A stretch of DNA of 64,000 bases from Ensifer sp. MPMI2T (lineage in GTDB: Bacteria > Pseudomonadota > Alphaproteobacteria > Rhizobiales > Rhizobiaceae): the NCBI RefSeq assembly GCF_004827385.1, contig NZ_SRXN01000014.1, forward strand, positions 1-64,000, in the 5' to 3' direction. Each line of letters begins with the position of its first letter. Within the stretch, counting starts at the first letter, position 1. The position numbers were made by a program, and so were the translations under genes. Shown here in pieces: positions 53,383 to 62,211 of the stretch. Under the pieces are notes generated by a model. It saw nothing but the letters and a program-made list of their open reading frames with translations. It did not search any database and had not been told where the DNA came from.

Positions 53383-53757
53383 CATCCGAATCTTCGCGCA
53401 TCGCCGACCTCGCGTTCTAGCTGGCGGTTCGGCCGCGCTGTTCCTTATGATGAGCTTGTGTGGCAGGATTTCGTTGCGGGGCAGGGCATTTCTACCCTCG
53501 AGCTGGTCGTTCAATCGTGCCGGGCTGTACCGTTCCGGAGCGATGCTATGTTGCTCAGTCGTAAACTTTAGATTTTCCATATTCAGAACGTCGATAGCCA
53601 CGGGCGAGCGCTCCTGCGCCAGGCGTTCGGCGGCTCCTCTAAAACGAAGTTCTTGACAGCCGTGAGTCAACCTGTTTTTGTAGGAATGGTATGAGGTCAT
53701 ACCATATGTGCTCTAAGAAGCCGAGGAGGGCGGAAGGAGCGCCAGAGGGAGGATTCT
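53383..53757. other. Intergenic region upstream of the TRAP operon
   Basis: No supported gene on either strand (a 119-codon minus-strand frame has no known family or ribosome site). Contains TTGACA at 53653-53658 and the operator at 53686-53705, and AGGGAGG just upstream of the TRAP start. Confidence 0.5.
53686..53705. promoter_or_regulatory. FCD-GntR operator, site 1 (TRAP promoter)
   Basis: ATGGTATGAGGTCATACCAT: perfect 9-bp arms and a 2-base centre. Located 53 bases upstream of the TRAP binding-protein gene and just downstream of a TTGACA box. Candidate site for the two GntR paralogues. Confidence 0.75.
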
Positions 53758-54855
53758 ATGAGACCTGGATTGCTTGTCTGCAGTGCGATCGCCGCGTTGA
53801 TCGTCGCAATGACCACTTCGGCTCAGGCCGAGACCAGAACGCTACGCTTTCAATCGGCGTATCCGGCAACCAGCACGATTTACATGTCCGCTGAGACCTG
53901 GGCGAAGCGCGTCGAAGAACTCTCGGGCGGCAGGCTGAAAATCGAATTCATGCCCGCAGGCACGATCGTCCCGGCGTTCGAGGTGCTGGACGCGGTCAAC
54001 AAAAACGTGATCGATGGCGGCCATTCCACTGTCGCCTATTGGGTCGGCAAACATAGGGCAGGAACACTCTTCGGCGACGCTGCCGGGGGGCCGTTCGGCA
54101 TGGACATCCTCGACTACGTCGGTTGGCTTTACGAGGGAGGCGGTATTGAGCTTTACCGCGACTACTATCGCGTACAGCTGAAGACCAACATCGAAGTAAT
54201 CCCGTCCGTCACGAGCGCAAACCAGGCGCTGGGATGGTTTGCACGCCCGGTTGAGAGTTGGGCGGATCTTAAAGGCCGCAAATGCCGCCAGACTGGCGTG
54301 ACAGCTGAAGTTTTCGCCTCCTCGGGTATGTCTACGGTGAACATGCCCGGCGGCGAGATCGTCCCGGCAGGTGAGCGAGGGGTCATTGAGTGCGCTGAAT
54401 TCGTCGGCCCGGCCGAAGATATGGGCATCGGGTTCCAGACGATCTGGAAACATTTCTACCCAATGTCGACACACAATCCCGCGACGATCGTCGATTTCCT
54501 TGTGAACGGTGACGTCTGGAACTCGCTGGCTCCGGATCTCCAAGCCATCATGCAGGCTGCCGCAAGCGAAGCGACCCTGAGGTCGCATATCCGGAAAGGC
54601 AAGCTCGACGCCGATGCGCTTGACAAGATGCGCAAAGAAGACGGCGTGACCGTTCACCGTACCCCCGACGACGTTCTACAGAACATTCTCGCCTCTTGGG
54701 ACGAAATCGCGAAGAAGGAAGGCGAGTCCAACGCCTTCTTCAAGAAGGTATACGACTCCCAACGCGACTACGCATCGAAAGTCGTTCCCGCAAAGCGGCT
54801 AATCCAGGCTCCCTACAACCTCGGTGCGGACCATTACTGGCCCGAAGCTAAGTAG
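53758..54855 (+). CDS. TRAP transporter substrate-binding protein (DctP)
   Basis: 365 residues. Signal peptide 1-24 ('SAQA'). DctP-like fold: 'LRFQSAYPATSTIYMSAETWAKRVEELSGGRLKIEFMPAGTIVPAFEVLDAVNKNVIDGGHS', 'KGRKCRQTGVTAEVFASSGMSTVNMPGGEIVPAGERGVIECAEFVGP'. Binds an organic acid; the Arg in 'KCRQTG' is the usual carboxylate clamp. First gene of a DctPQM operon. Confidence 0.92.
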   Translation: MRPGLLVCSAIAALIVAMTTSAQAETRTLRFQSAYPATSTIYMSAETWAKRVEELSGGRLKIEFMPAGTIVPAFEVLDAVNKNVIDGGHSTVAYWVGKHRAGTLFGDAAGGPFGMDILDYVGWLYEGGGIELYRDYYRVQLKTNIEVIPSVTSANQALGWFARPVESWADLKGRKCRQTGVTAEVFASSGMSTVNMPGGEIVPAGERGVIECAEFVGPAEDMGIGFQTIWKHFYPMSTHNPATIVDFLVNGDVWNSLAPDLQAIMQAAASEATLRSHIRKGKLDADALDKMRKEDGVTVHRTPDDVLQNILASWDEIAKKEGESNAFFKKVYDSQRDYASKVVPAKRLIQAPYNLGADHYWPEAK

Positions 54856-54862
54856 GATTTAC

Positions 54863-54885
54863 AAGGCGCGGCTAAGCCGCGCCTT
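54863..54885 (+). terminator. Hairpin between dctP-like and dctQ-like genes
   Basis: AAGGCGCGGC (54863-54872) pairs with GCCGCGCCTT (54876-54885) over TAA, followed by CTTCTTC. A partial terminator or stabiliser that would favour the binding protein. Confidence 0.75.
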
Positions 54886-54910
54886 CTTCTCGATTGCCCG
54901 GAGATAATTC

Positions 54911-55474
54911 GTGAGCAAACTTGCACCCCCATTCTCGCCCGCCGCACTCCGGGCGATCAAGATCATCGATGGGTTCACTGAGAGGTTCGTACTTCTCGTC
55001 GCTGTCCTCACCATCCCATTGGTTCTATCCAACACAGTGGAAGTCGTCTCGCGCTATCTATTTTCGACTCCGACGATCTGGGCAGCTGACGCGACGGTGA
55101 TGTCATATGGCGCGATATTCATGCTCGGGTCATCATACGCCCTGCTGAAGGGCGCACATGTGAGAACCGACATGTTCTGGGAAAGCTTCAGCGATAGAAA
55201 GAAGGGCGCGATCGATGCCGTTTGCTATGTCGCCCTGTTTCTTCCGGTGATGGCCATCATATTCTACATGTCGCTGGACGACTTCCTCTACTCATACGAA
55301 ATCAACGAGAAATCCACCCTGAGTCTATGGATGCCAGCTATCTGGCCGCTGCGAGGCGTCATCCCACTGACCGCTGTTCTTCTCTTCTTCCAGGGAATTT
55401 CGGAACTGCTCAAGTCCCTGTTCGCAGTGACCACCGGGCGGCCGTTCGAGACCCACGAAAAGATCGAGATCTGA
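54911..55474 (+). CDS. TRAP transporter small permease (DctQ)
   Basis: 187 residues from GTG with GGAGATAATTC upstream. Four hydrophobic segments; 'NTVEVVSRYLFSTPTIWAADATVMSYGAIFMLGSSYALLKGAHVRTDMFWESF'. Standard DctQ membrane partner. 12 bases before the large permease. Confidence 0.9.
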   Translation: MSKLAPPFSPAALRAIKIIDGFTERFVLLVAVLTIPLVLSNTVEVVSRYLFSTPTIWAADATVMSYGAIFMLGSSYALLKGAHVRTDMFWESFSDRKKGAIDAVCYVALFLPVMAIIFYMSLDDFLYSYEINEKSTLSLWMPAIWPLRGVIPLTAVLLFFQGISELLKSLFAVTTGRPFETHEKIEI

Positions 55475-55486
55475 AAGGTCAACACG

Positions 55487-56824
55487 ATGAGCTTCAACGA
55501 CATTCTCAGCGTTGCCATGCTCGGTGGCATGCTCGTTTTCATTTTCGTCGGCTTTCCGATCGCGTTCACGCTTCTCTTTGTCGCACTTGTCCTCGGCTCG
55601 ATCGGGATTGGTGTGAACATAACCTTCAGCCTCGCCTATCTACAGATTTTCGGGACGATGAAGGACGACATTCTCCCGGCGGTCCCACTATTCATATTCA
55701 TGGGTTACATGACGGAGCAGGCGGGCCTGATGAACCGATTGTTCGGCTCCATGCGGCAGATCATGGCTCCCTTGAACGGTTCGCTATTTCTTGCGGTGCT
55801 TCTCACGGCGACGATCTTCGCAATGGCCACGGGCATCGTGGGAGCCGCGGTGACCGTCCTCGGCATTATGGCCGGGCCGATGATGATAAAGGCGGGCTAT
55901 GATGAGAAGTTGTCAGCGGGTGCCATCGCAGCCGGTGGCACGCTCGGGATACTCATTCCGCCGAGCGTGATGCTCGTTGTCATGGGGCCAACTCTTGGAG
56001 TGCCCGTGAACCAGCTGTACGGAGCCGCGATGGCACCCGGCTTCATGCTTGCTGTGTGCTATGCGGTCTACTGCGTTGCACGAAGCTATATAAATCCCCG
56101 CGTTGGTCCGATTCTACCAGTCGAGGAGCGGGTAGGTAGCGCGATCGAGATCGCGCGTGAGTTTGCTGTCGGCGTTCTACCGCTGTGCCTGCTTATTGTT
56201 GCAACTCTCGGCTCCATTCTGTCCGGATTGGCCACTCCTACGGAGGCAGCGTCTTGCGGAGCAGTGGGGGCAACAATCTTGGCACTCGCTTACCGCAAGC
56301 TTAGTTTTTGGACGCTGAAGAATGCCGCAGTGGCCACGGTAGTTACCTCGAGCATGGTTCTCCTCCTCGCGGTAGCGTCGAATGTTTTTGGCGCTGTCTT
56401 CACTCAATTAGGTGGAGCGGCGATCATCACGGATGTCGTTACGAGCATTCCTGTCTCGGACATGTGGAAGCTCGTAATTATTATGGTGATCATATTCGCT
56501 CTTGGTTGGCCCTTTGAGTGGCCCGCCATTGTTCTGGTGTTTCTCCCGATTTTCACGCCGATTGTCCTCCAGCTCGACGTGGGGATGACGAGGCCGGAAC
56601 TCCTGCTTTGGTTCGGTGTACTTGTCGCGGTTAATCTCCAGACCGCATATTTGAGTCCGCCCGTGGCGATGTCGGCATATTTCTTGAGAAACGTAGTTCC
56701 CCAGTGGAGCTTGAAATCGATCTACAGTGGGATGGGGCAGTTCATGGTGATCCAGATAGTGTTCTTGATCGCCCTGTTGATGTGGCCGTCACTAGTGCTT
56801 TGGTTTCCGTCCGTCCTTAAGTAA
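55487..56824 (+). CDS. TRAP transporter large permease (DctM)
   Basis: 445 residues, about 12 TM segments. 'PLFIFMGYMTEQAGL', 'GIVGAAVTVLGIMAGPMMIKAGYDEKLSAGAIAAGGTLGILIPPSVMLVVMG', 'GWPFEWPAIVLVFLPIFTPIV', 'NLQTAYLSPPVAMSAYFLRNVVP'. DctM ion-coupled channel subunit. Ends the TRAP operon. Confidence 0.93.
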   Translation: MSFNDILSVAMLGGMLVFIFVGFPIAFTLLFVALVLGSIGIGVNITFSLAYLQIFGTMKDDILPAVPLFIFMGYMTEQAGLMNRLFGSMRQIMAPLNGSLFLAVLLTATIFAMATGIVGAAVTVLGIMAGPMMIKAGYDEKLSAGAIAAGGTLGILIPPSVMLVVMGPTLGVPVNQLYGAAMAPGFMLAVCYAVYCVARSYINPRVGPILPVEERVGSAIEIAREFAVGVLPLCLLIVATLGSILSGLATPTEAASCGAVGATILALAYRKLSFWTLKNAAVATVVTSSMVLLLAVASNVFGAVFTQLGGAAIITDVVTSIPVSDMWKLVIIMVIIFALGWPFEWPAIVLVFLPIFTPIVLQLDVGMTRPELLLWFGVLVAVNLQTAYLSPPVAMSAYFLRNVVPQWSLKSIYSGMGQFMVIQIVFLIALLMWPSLVLWFPSVLK

Positions 56825-57104
56825 ATCCAGCGAGCCTACTATTCCGCTTGACCAGCGGGGGGCGAGTTGGCGGCGGCGTTAGCTATTCAAGCGCGTTGGA
56901 ATTTAAAGTCAGCTTCTAGGTGGCCGGGCAGCGAGGCCGTACTGGTTTCATGCCCAGGGGAGATGGTAGCTGCCAGCCAGGATGGGGTGCTTGTGGAGGT
57001 GTGAAAGTTTTCACCCAATTCAACCTGACTGGTTCATCAGCGAGGATCGAAAAAAGCCTCCCCACCCCGGAAGGATCTAGATTGCGAGCTTGGTGGAGCT
57101 TCAA

Positions 57105-58106
57105 ATGCGTCGCGGGAATATTGCGTATAAAGAAGACTACGTCGTCGTCGAGTGCACCGATCCGGCTGAACTCTCATCAATCCTTTCCGGCTCTGAATCG
57201 AGAGTTACTGTGAAGCCTACTACGAGATCTGGGATCCAATTCAAGTGTGAGTACGCTGCTGCTGAACTTTTAGGTCTGGCCCTCTGTCGCTACCGAGGAA
57301 GTGCTGTTTTCGAGCACGAGAGTGCAAATGAAAAATACCTGATTTTCCTCCCGCGATATGGTTTCGCCGCAATCGATGTAAACGGCGCAAGGGTTCTGAC
57401 ATCACCCACGCGAGGCGCAATAGTCGCCTGCCAGCAGACCAAGAGCCTCACCTTGTCTGGCCCAATGGAGCATCTCGTCATAGTGGTCGACCGGGCGACG
57501 CTCTCCAGCCGTTTGATGGACATGCTGGAGGTGCCGGTGACGGGAGAATTTGATTTCTTTCCGGAGATCGACTTAACGGCTGGAGCGGGTTTGACAATTG
57601 TTCAGACAGCCGCGGCGCTCCACTCGGGCCTGGCCTCAAGCGCGGCGTTGCGCAACGCGCCGGTTGCTCGATCGAGCTTCACCAACGGTCTGGTTGAACT
57701 GCTGCTGGAGAGCCTGCCACACCGTCATACATCGGACTTAAATCGGGTGACGTCGCCCATGCCTCGTCACGTCAAGCGGGCGGTTGATTTTATGAGGGCG
57801 AACCTTTCAAAACCCCTGACCATTCAAGAGATCGCGCTGGCATCGGGATCCGGAATACGAAGCCTTCAAGAAGGCTTTCGACGTTTCAAACTGACAACTC
57901 CGAGGTCTTATCTACAGTATTTGAGGCTCGACGCCGTTCACCAAGAACTCTTGCAGGCTAAGCCCTCGCAAACGGTGGGCGACATCGCTCTTAAATGGGG
58001 CTTTCCTCATCCAGGCCGCTTCGCCGCTGACTACCGAAAGCGTTTCGGGCAAGCGCCTTCAGAGACTTTGCAGTCGTCAAGTTTTCGCATCCGATCATCG
58101 GGTTAG
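57105..58106 (+). CDS. AraC-family transcriptional regulator
   Basis: 333 residues from ATG 57105, ribosome site GGTGGAG. N-terminal AraC_binding_2-like domain (residues 1-200). C-terminal double HTH 'VKRAVDFMRANLSKPLTIQEIALASGSGIRSLQEGFRRFKLTTPRSYLQYLRLDAVHQELLQAKPSQTVGDIALKWGFPHPGRFAADYRKRFGQAPSETL'. Located between the TRAP operon and the GntR gene. Its target is unknown. Confidence 0.9.
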   Translation: MRRGNIAYKEDYVVVECTDPAELSSILSGSESRVTVKPTTRSGIQFKCEYAAAELLGLALCRYRGSAVFEHESANEKYLIFLPRYGFAAIDVNGARVLTSPTRGAIVACQQTKSLTLSGPMEHLVIVVDRATLSSRLMDMLEVPVTGEFDFFPEIDLTAGAGLTIVQTAAALHSGLASSAALRNAPVARSSFTNGLVELLLESLPHRHTSDLNRVTSPMPRHVKRAVDFMRANLSKPLTIQEIALASGSGIRSLQEGFRRFKLTTPRSYLQYLRLDAVHQELLQAKPSQTVGDIALKWGFPHPGRFAADYRKRFGQAPSETLQSSSFRIRSSG

Positions 58107-58186
58107 ATCTGAGGTCAGCAGTAGGACCGCGTAGGGCATTGGGAAAAGCCCCCAGATGTAGGCCCGATCCCATTTCGGGGAGGTAT

Positions 58187-58381
58187 CCGAAACAAGCATG
58201 CACCGGAACGCGCGAAGTGTGCCACCGACTGCTGCCGAAGCGCAGTTATTCGTGGGAGGAAATAGCCGATGCAGCTGTCTTTCGAGGCAGAGGCGCAGCC
58301 CCGCTGCAGACTGGGCATACGCTGAATCTCGACGGTGGGTTTTGCCGCCGGACTGCCGTCTCCCTTTCACGCGAGACGTGA
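58187..58381 (+). pseudogene. SDR C-terminal remnant
   Basis: The frame reads 'TREVCHRLLPKRSYSWEEIADAAVF...GHTLNLDGGF', matching the end of the SDR at 61283-62074 ('TREAYHRLVPQRRYGEPEEIADAAVF...GHTLNVDGGF'). The NAD-binding and catalytic parts are missing and the middle is scrambled ('RGRGAAPLQT' for 'LASEEARYIT'). A decayed paralogue next to a GntR paralogue. Confidence 0.7.
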
Positions 58382-58465
58382 AGCTCGTGCACGAAATTTG
58401 GGGTCGCCAACTCTGCCGCGTTTATTTGTGCGCCTATGCGACTTTCGGTTCCAGTATCTTTTCTG

Positions 58466-58485
58466 ATGGTATAACGTAATACCAT
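58466..58485. promoter_or_regulatory. FCD-GntR operator, site 2
   Basis: ATGGTATAACGTAATACCAT: 7-bp perfect arms plus a symmetric ACGT centre. 42 bases upstream of the GntR start at 58528; fits autoregulation. Confidence 0.75.
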
Positions 58486-58527
58486 TAATGCCGCTCCGGC
58501 TGACGTAAAAGATTGGGAAGGATGAGA

Positions 58528-59244
58528 GTGTTGGACGAGCCGAAGAAGACTCAGACACGCCTCGAGCTGGCCTTGGACTACATTACCGGGGAGATTGCCC
58601 GGGGCAATCTGAAGGCCGGCGACAAGCTTCCAAACGAGAAGGACCTCGCCGAGCAGCTAGGCATAAGCCGTACCCCCATTCGAGAGGCGATGAAGACCCT
58701 TTCGGTGGCCGGACTTATCGACATTCGGCACGGTCACGGAAGCTATGTGCGAGAAGAGCTGGGCGTGCCCTCCACGCCGCTCACCCTCTTTCAGCTCTAC
58801 CTTCAGGATTCCACCCCCGAAATGCTGATGGAACTGCGGGATATCTTCGATCGCAATTGCACCGAAATTGCAGCACAGCGACGAACGGAGGAAGATCTGG
58901 CGAAGATGCGAGAATGCATCGATCGCCTGAAGGCGCTAACAGCCCAGCCCGGCGCTTCCTTGGAAGACATGTTGAAGGCCGACCTCGATTTTCACCGTGC
59001 TGTCTACGAGGCCAGCGGCAACATACTGATTGTGACGATAGCCGAGTTCGTCTTGAACATGGTCGCCCCGTGGGTCCGAAAATCGCTGGATGTAAGCGGG
59101 CGCGTCCGCGCCGTCGAGCTACACGAACAGATGTTTGGCTCGATACGCGATCGCACGGTCGGCCAGAAAAACCGCTTGAGCGTCGAAGCGAACATGCAGC
59201 ACTTCAAGCAATCGCTGGATACAGCAACTTCAAAAGCGGGATAA
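58528..59244 (+). CDS. GntR-family regulator, FCD type (paralogue A)
   Basis: 238 residues. GTG 58528 is chosen because AAGGA ends five bases before it and the paralogue also starts GTG-TTG; the ATG at 58522 is too near the ribosome site. HTH 'GDKLPNEKDLAEQLGISRTPIREAMKTLSVAGLIDIRHGHGSYVRE', then FCD ('DFHRAVYEASGN', 'VELHEQMFGSI'). About four-fifths identical by eye to the protein at 60431-61132. Likely represses the TRAP-BKACE genes through ATGGTAT sites. Confidence 0.92.
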   Translation: MLDEPKKTQTRLELALDYITGEIARGNLKAGDKLPNEKDLAEQLGISRTPIREAMKTLSVAGLIDIRHGHGSYVREELGVPSTPLTLFQLYLQDSTPEMLMELRDIFDRNCTEIAAQRRTEEDLAKMRECIDRLKALTAQPGASLEDMLKADLDFHRAVYEASGNILIVTIAEFVLNMVAPWVRKSLDVSGRVRAVELHEQMFGSIRDRTVGQKNRLSVEANMQHFKQSLDTATSKAG

Positions 59245-59428
59245 AAATGCCGACAAAAATACCAGTAAGTACCTGTTTCTAAAGTGATTAATTAGGTGGG
59301 CAGCGAACGTTCAAGTGCAAGGCTGCGGCCGTTCATTTGACGCTGCAAAGAGCTTGCATTTCAAGGAGGTTCTTACTGTCGCTTGCTCACGAGTAGCCGG
59401 GCCGAAAAGGGAGCTAAGGTAAGAAAAG

Positions 59429-60310
59429 ATGTCAGCGAAGCGAAAACTGATCATCGAAGCGCGTTTGAACGAGTACATGCCGCGCTCCGCGAACCCGAAC
59501 GTGCCTTTCACAGCGGAAGAGATTGCATTGGAAGCCGCGAAAGCGCGGGAGGCCGGCGCGAGCATCGTTCATTTTCATGCGAGAGACGCGGAGGGTGCGC
59601 CGGCCCACGGCGCAGGAGATTATGCGAAAGCGATCAGGGCGATCCGGGACGCGTGTGATTGCCTGGTCTACCCGACGCTCGGCCAGATCACGAAGGACGG
59701 TCGGGAAAGCCGCCTTGTCCATCTCGAGGTCCTTGCCAGGGATCCGGCCACGCGCGCCGACATCGCTCCGATCGACACCGGGAGTACGAATATCGACCGT
59801 TTTGATACAGAAGCCCGCAAATTCCTTTCCGACACGATGACCTATCGAAACGACGTCGCGACCTTGAAGCTGTTTGCCAAGAGGATGCCAGAGCTCGGCG
59901 TCAAGCCGCAATTTGTGAGCTGGACGGTGGCCTTTACGCGAACCTTCGGGGCTCTCAGAGAGATGGGCCTCGTCGTTGATCCTGCGTACTTGATGTTCGA
60001 GCTGACTGATCAGGGCATCCTTGGAGGCCATCCTGGGACCGTCAAGGGATTGCTTGCTCACCTCGATTTCCTACCGGCGCAACCGCTCGAATGGAGCGTC
60101 TGTAACAAGATCGGCAACATCACCGCCCCGGCAGCGGCGGCTATAGAAATGGGCGGGCACGTCTCCGTCGGCCTCGGCGACTACGGCTGGCCGGAGTTGG
60201 GCACCCCCAACAACGGCGATGTTGTCCGCCACATCGCAAATCTCGCGCGGGCCATGGGCCGCGAAATTGCCACCCCGGATGAGGCGCGGGAGATGCTTGG
60301 ATTGCGGTAA
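59429..60310 (+). CDS. BKACE (DUF849) beta-keto acid cleavage enzyme
   Basis: 293 residues. 'KLIIEARLNEYMPRSANPNVPFTAEEIALEA', zinc His in 'SIVHFHARD' (H48, H50), 'APIDTGSTNIDRFD', 'MFELTDQGILGGHPGTVKGL', 'HVSVGLGDYGWP'. BKACE enzymes condense a beta-keto acid with acetyl-CoA and cleave it. Substrate not predictable from sequence alone. Separate from GntR by 184 bases. Confidence 0.9.
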   Translation: MSAKRKLIIEARLNEYMPRSANPNVPFTAEEIALEAAKAREAGASIVHFHARDAEGAPAHGAGDYAKAIRAIRDACDCLVYPTLGQITKDGRESRLVHLEVLARDPATRADIAPIDTGSTNIDRFDTEARKFLSDTMTYRNDVATLKLFAKRMPELGVKPQFVSWTVAFTRTFGALREMGLVVDPAYLMFELTDQGILGGHPGTVKGLLAHLDFLPAQPLEWSVCNKIGNITAPAAAAIEMGGHVSVGLGDYGWPELGTPNNGDVVRHIANLARAMGREIATPDEAREMLGLR

Positions 60311-60430
60311 GCTGCCTCAGCCGCCGCTCACGGCTGCAGGTGTCGTCGCACGCAGTCGGTGCCGCCACCACAGGCCTGCCGAAGGCCCCGAAGCAGGAGA
60401 CCACGAATATTCAGTGAACGACGCCCACTC

Positions 60431-61132
60431 TCATTCTTGATCGAGCGATTGCATGAAGTGCTGCATGTTGGCGTCGACGCTCATGCGGTTCTGAGGGCCT
60501 ATCTCTCGCTTGAGAATGGCCTCGTAGATCTGTTCATGGAGATCGACCGCTCTCACGCGGCCGCTGACATCGAGCGATTTTCGGACCCATGGGGCGACCA
60601 TATTCAAGACGAACTCGGCTATCGTCACGATGAGTTTGTTCCCGGTGGCTTCATAGATCGCTCGATGAAAATCCAGATCAGCCTTCAACATGTCGTCCAG
60701 CGACGCGTCGGGTTGTTCCGTGAGCGCCTTGAGCCTGTCGATGCATTCACGCATCCTCGCAAGATCTTCGTCGGTGCGGCGCTGCGCGGCGAGTTCTGAG
60801 CAATTGCGGTCGAAGATGTCCCGTAGTTCCATCAGCATTTCGGGCGTCGAATCCTGAAGATACAACTGGAAAAGATTGAGGGGCAGCGCGGGAGCGCCCT
60901 TTTCCTCGCGAACATAGCTTCCATGGCCGTGCCGAATGTCGATCAAGCCGGCGACGGCGAGCGTCTTCATCGCTTCGCGAATTGGAGTACGACTGATCCC
61001 CAGCTGCTCGGCCAGGTCCTTTTCGTTGGGAAGCTTGTCGCCGGCTCTTAAATTGCCGTTGGCGATCTCCTTGGTAATGTAATCCAAAGCGAACTCAACC
61101 CGCGTCTGCGGTTTCTTCTGACCGTTCAACAC
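60431..61132 (-). CDS. GntR-family regulator, FCD type (paralogue B)
   Basis: 233 residues from GTG 61132 with AAGGGAAA upstream. 'GDKLPNEKDLAEQLGISRTPIREAMKTLAVAGLIDIRHGHGSYVRE', FCD domain as in paralogue A. Convergent with the first BKACE gene. Downstream of the SDR on the same strand, with its own operator-like site at 61181-61200. Confidence 0.92.
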   Translation of the reverse strand: MLNGQKKPQTRVEFALDYITKEIANGNLRAGDKLPNEKDLAEQLGISRTPIREAMKTLAVAGLIDIRHGHGSYVREEKGAPALPLNLFQLYLQDSTPEMLMELRDIFDRNCSELAAQRRTDEDLARMRECIDRLKALTEQPDASLDDMLKADLDFHRAIYEATGNKLIVTIAEFVLNMVAPWVRKSLDVSGRVRAVDLHEQIYEAILKREIGPQNRMSVDANMQHFMQSLDQE

Positions 61133-61180
61133 ACAGTTTCCCTTTCAGCATCCAAACTGCACCCCCGCAGAGTCGGGGTG

Positions 61181-61200
61181 GTGGTGAGACCTTATACCAC
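61181..61200. promoter_or_regulatory. FCD-GntR operator, site 3 (degenerate)
   Basis: GTGGTGAGACCTTATACCAC: the right arm TATACCA is perfect, the left keeps only TGGT. 48 bases upstream of paralogue B. Confidence 0.5.
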
Positions 61201-61282
61201 CCCGGCCGGATACTCGTAAACAGATGTCAAACGGCAGAAGGAGGTCAGCGGCAAGACGCCCTGTCCAGCTTCACGTTAGGCG

Positions 61283-62074
61283 TCACCTTTCGTCGCCGAG
61301 CTTTTTTGATGTCTTGGGATCGAACGGGAACAACAGTCCTGCGGCCAGGAAGCCGCCATCGACATTCAAGGTATGGCCTGTGATGTACCGCGCTTCCTCG
61401 CTAGCGAGAAATACAGCGGCATCGGCAATTTCCTCCGGCTCACCATAGCGACGCTGTGGAACCAGACGGTGATAGGCTTCCCTGGTCTCGATGGTGTGCA
61501 TGGTGCGCGAAACTTCCGTCAGAATCGGTCCGGGAGCGATTGCGTTCACATTGATGCCGTGGTCGGCCAGTTCAACGGCCATGACCTTGTTCAGCAACTC
61601 GACGCCAGCCTTTGACGCGCCGTAAGCGGACCGACCGACACCCCCCTTTTGTCCAGACAGCGAGGCGATGTTCACGATCGAACCGCTCTTGTGTTCAGCC
61701 ATTGTCCGCGCGACTGCCTGCGATACCAGGAACGTGCCCGTGAGATTGATGCGAACGACCCGCTCGAACTCTTCCCTCGAACTTTCCAGAAACAGGGTTG
61801 TCGCGCCAATTCCCGCATTGTTCACCAAAATGTCGATCTTGCCGAAGCGCGCGAGCGCTTGATCGACCAGACCGCTCACGTCTTCATCGACGGAGATGTC
61901 CGCACGGACGGCCACCGCCGCGGAACCGATTTCCGCCGCCGTGAGCTTGGCCGCGTCTTCGTCGCGGTCACAGACTACGACCTGAGCCCCTTCGCGGGCA
62001 AAAGCAACGGCGATGGCCCTGCCGATGCCACGGGCGGCGCCCGTTACAATGGCTGTTTTCCCGTTCAATCGCAT
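61283..62074 (-). CDS. Short-chain dehydrogenase/reductase
   Basis: 263 residues from ATG 62074 (GGGAGG upstream). 'GKTAIVTGAARGIGRAIAVAFA', 'LVNNAGIGATTLF', Ser in 'VNIASLSGQ', 'SAYGASKAG' (Tyr, Lys), C-terminal 'ARYITGHTLNVDGGFLAAG'. Canonical NAD(P)-dependent SDR. Divergent from the DUF1537 kinase; probably oxidises the pathway's hydroxy acid. Confidence 0.92.
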   Translation of the reverse strand: MRLNGKTAIVTGAARGIGRAIAVAFAREGAQVVVCDRDEDAAKLTAAEIGSAAVAVRADISVDEDVSGLVDQALARFGKIDILVNNAGIGATTLFLESSREEFERVVRINLTGTFLVSQAVARTMAEHKSGSIVNIASLSGQKGGVGRSAYGASKAGVELLNKVMAVELADHGINVNAIAPGPILTEVSRTMHTIETREAYHRLVPQRRYGEPEEIADAAVFLASEEARYITGHTLNVDGGFLAAGLLFPFDPKTSKKLGDER

Positions 62075-62106
62075 AGATGACCTCCCAAATAGCTCCAGTT
62101 GCGATA

Positions 62107-62126
62107 AAGGTATGAGGTATGACCTT
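62107..62126. promoter_or_regulatory. FCD-GntR operator, site 4
   Basis: AAGGTATGAGGTATGACCTT: 15 of 20 bases match site 1 and the AAGGT/ACCTT ends are symmetric. Between the divergent SDR and kinase genes. Confidence 0.55.
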
Positions 62127-62211
62127 GACCATGTTATGATCCTTCCTTATTACTGCTGTCAAGTGGTTGTGGATGCGCGGTCATGTGGGCGCGCCACAGG
62201 GAGGAAGAATA

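Noticed and set aside
53341-53700. 119-codon minus-strand frame in the LysR-TRAP gap
   Set aside because: No family signature, overlaps the end of LysR and the operator, and no ribosome site; a decayed gene fragment cannot be excluded.
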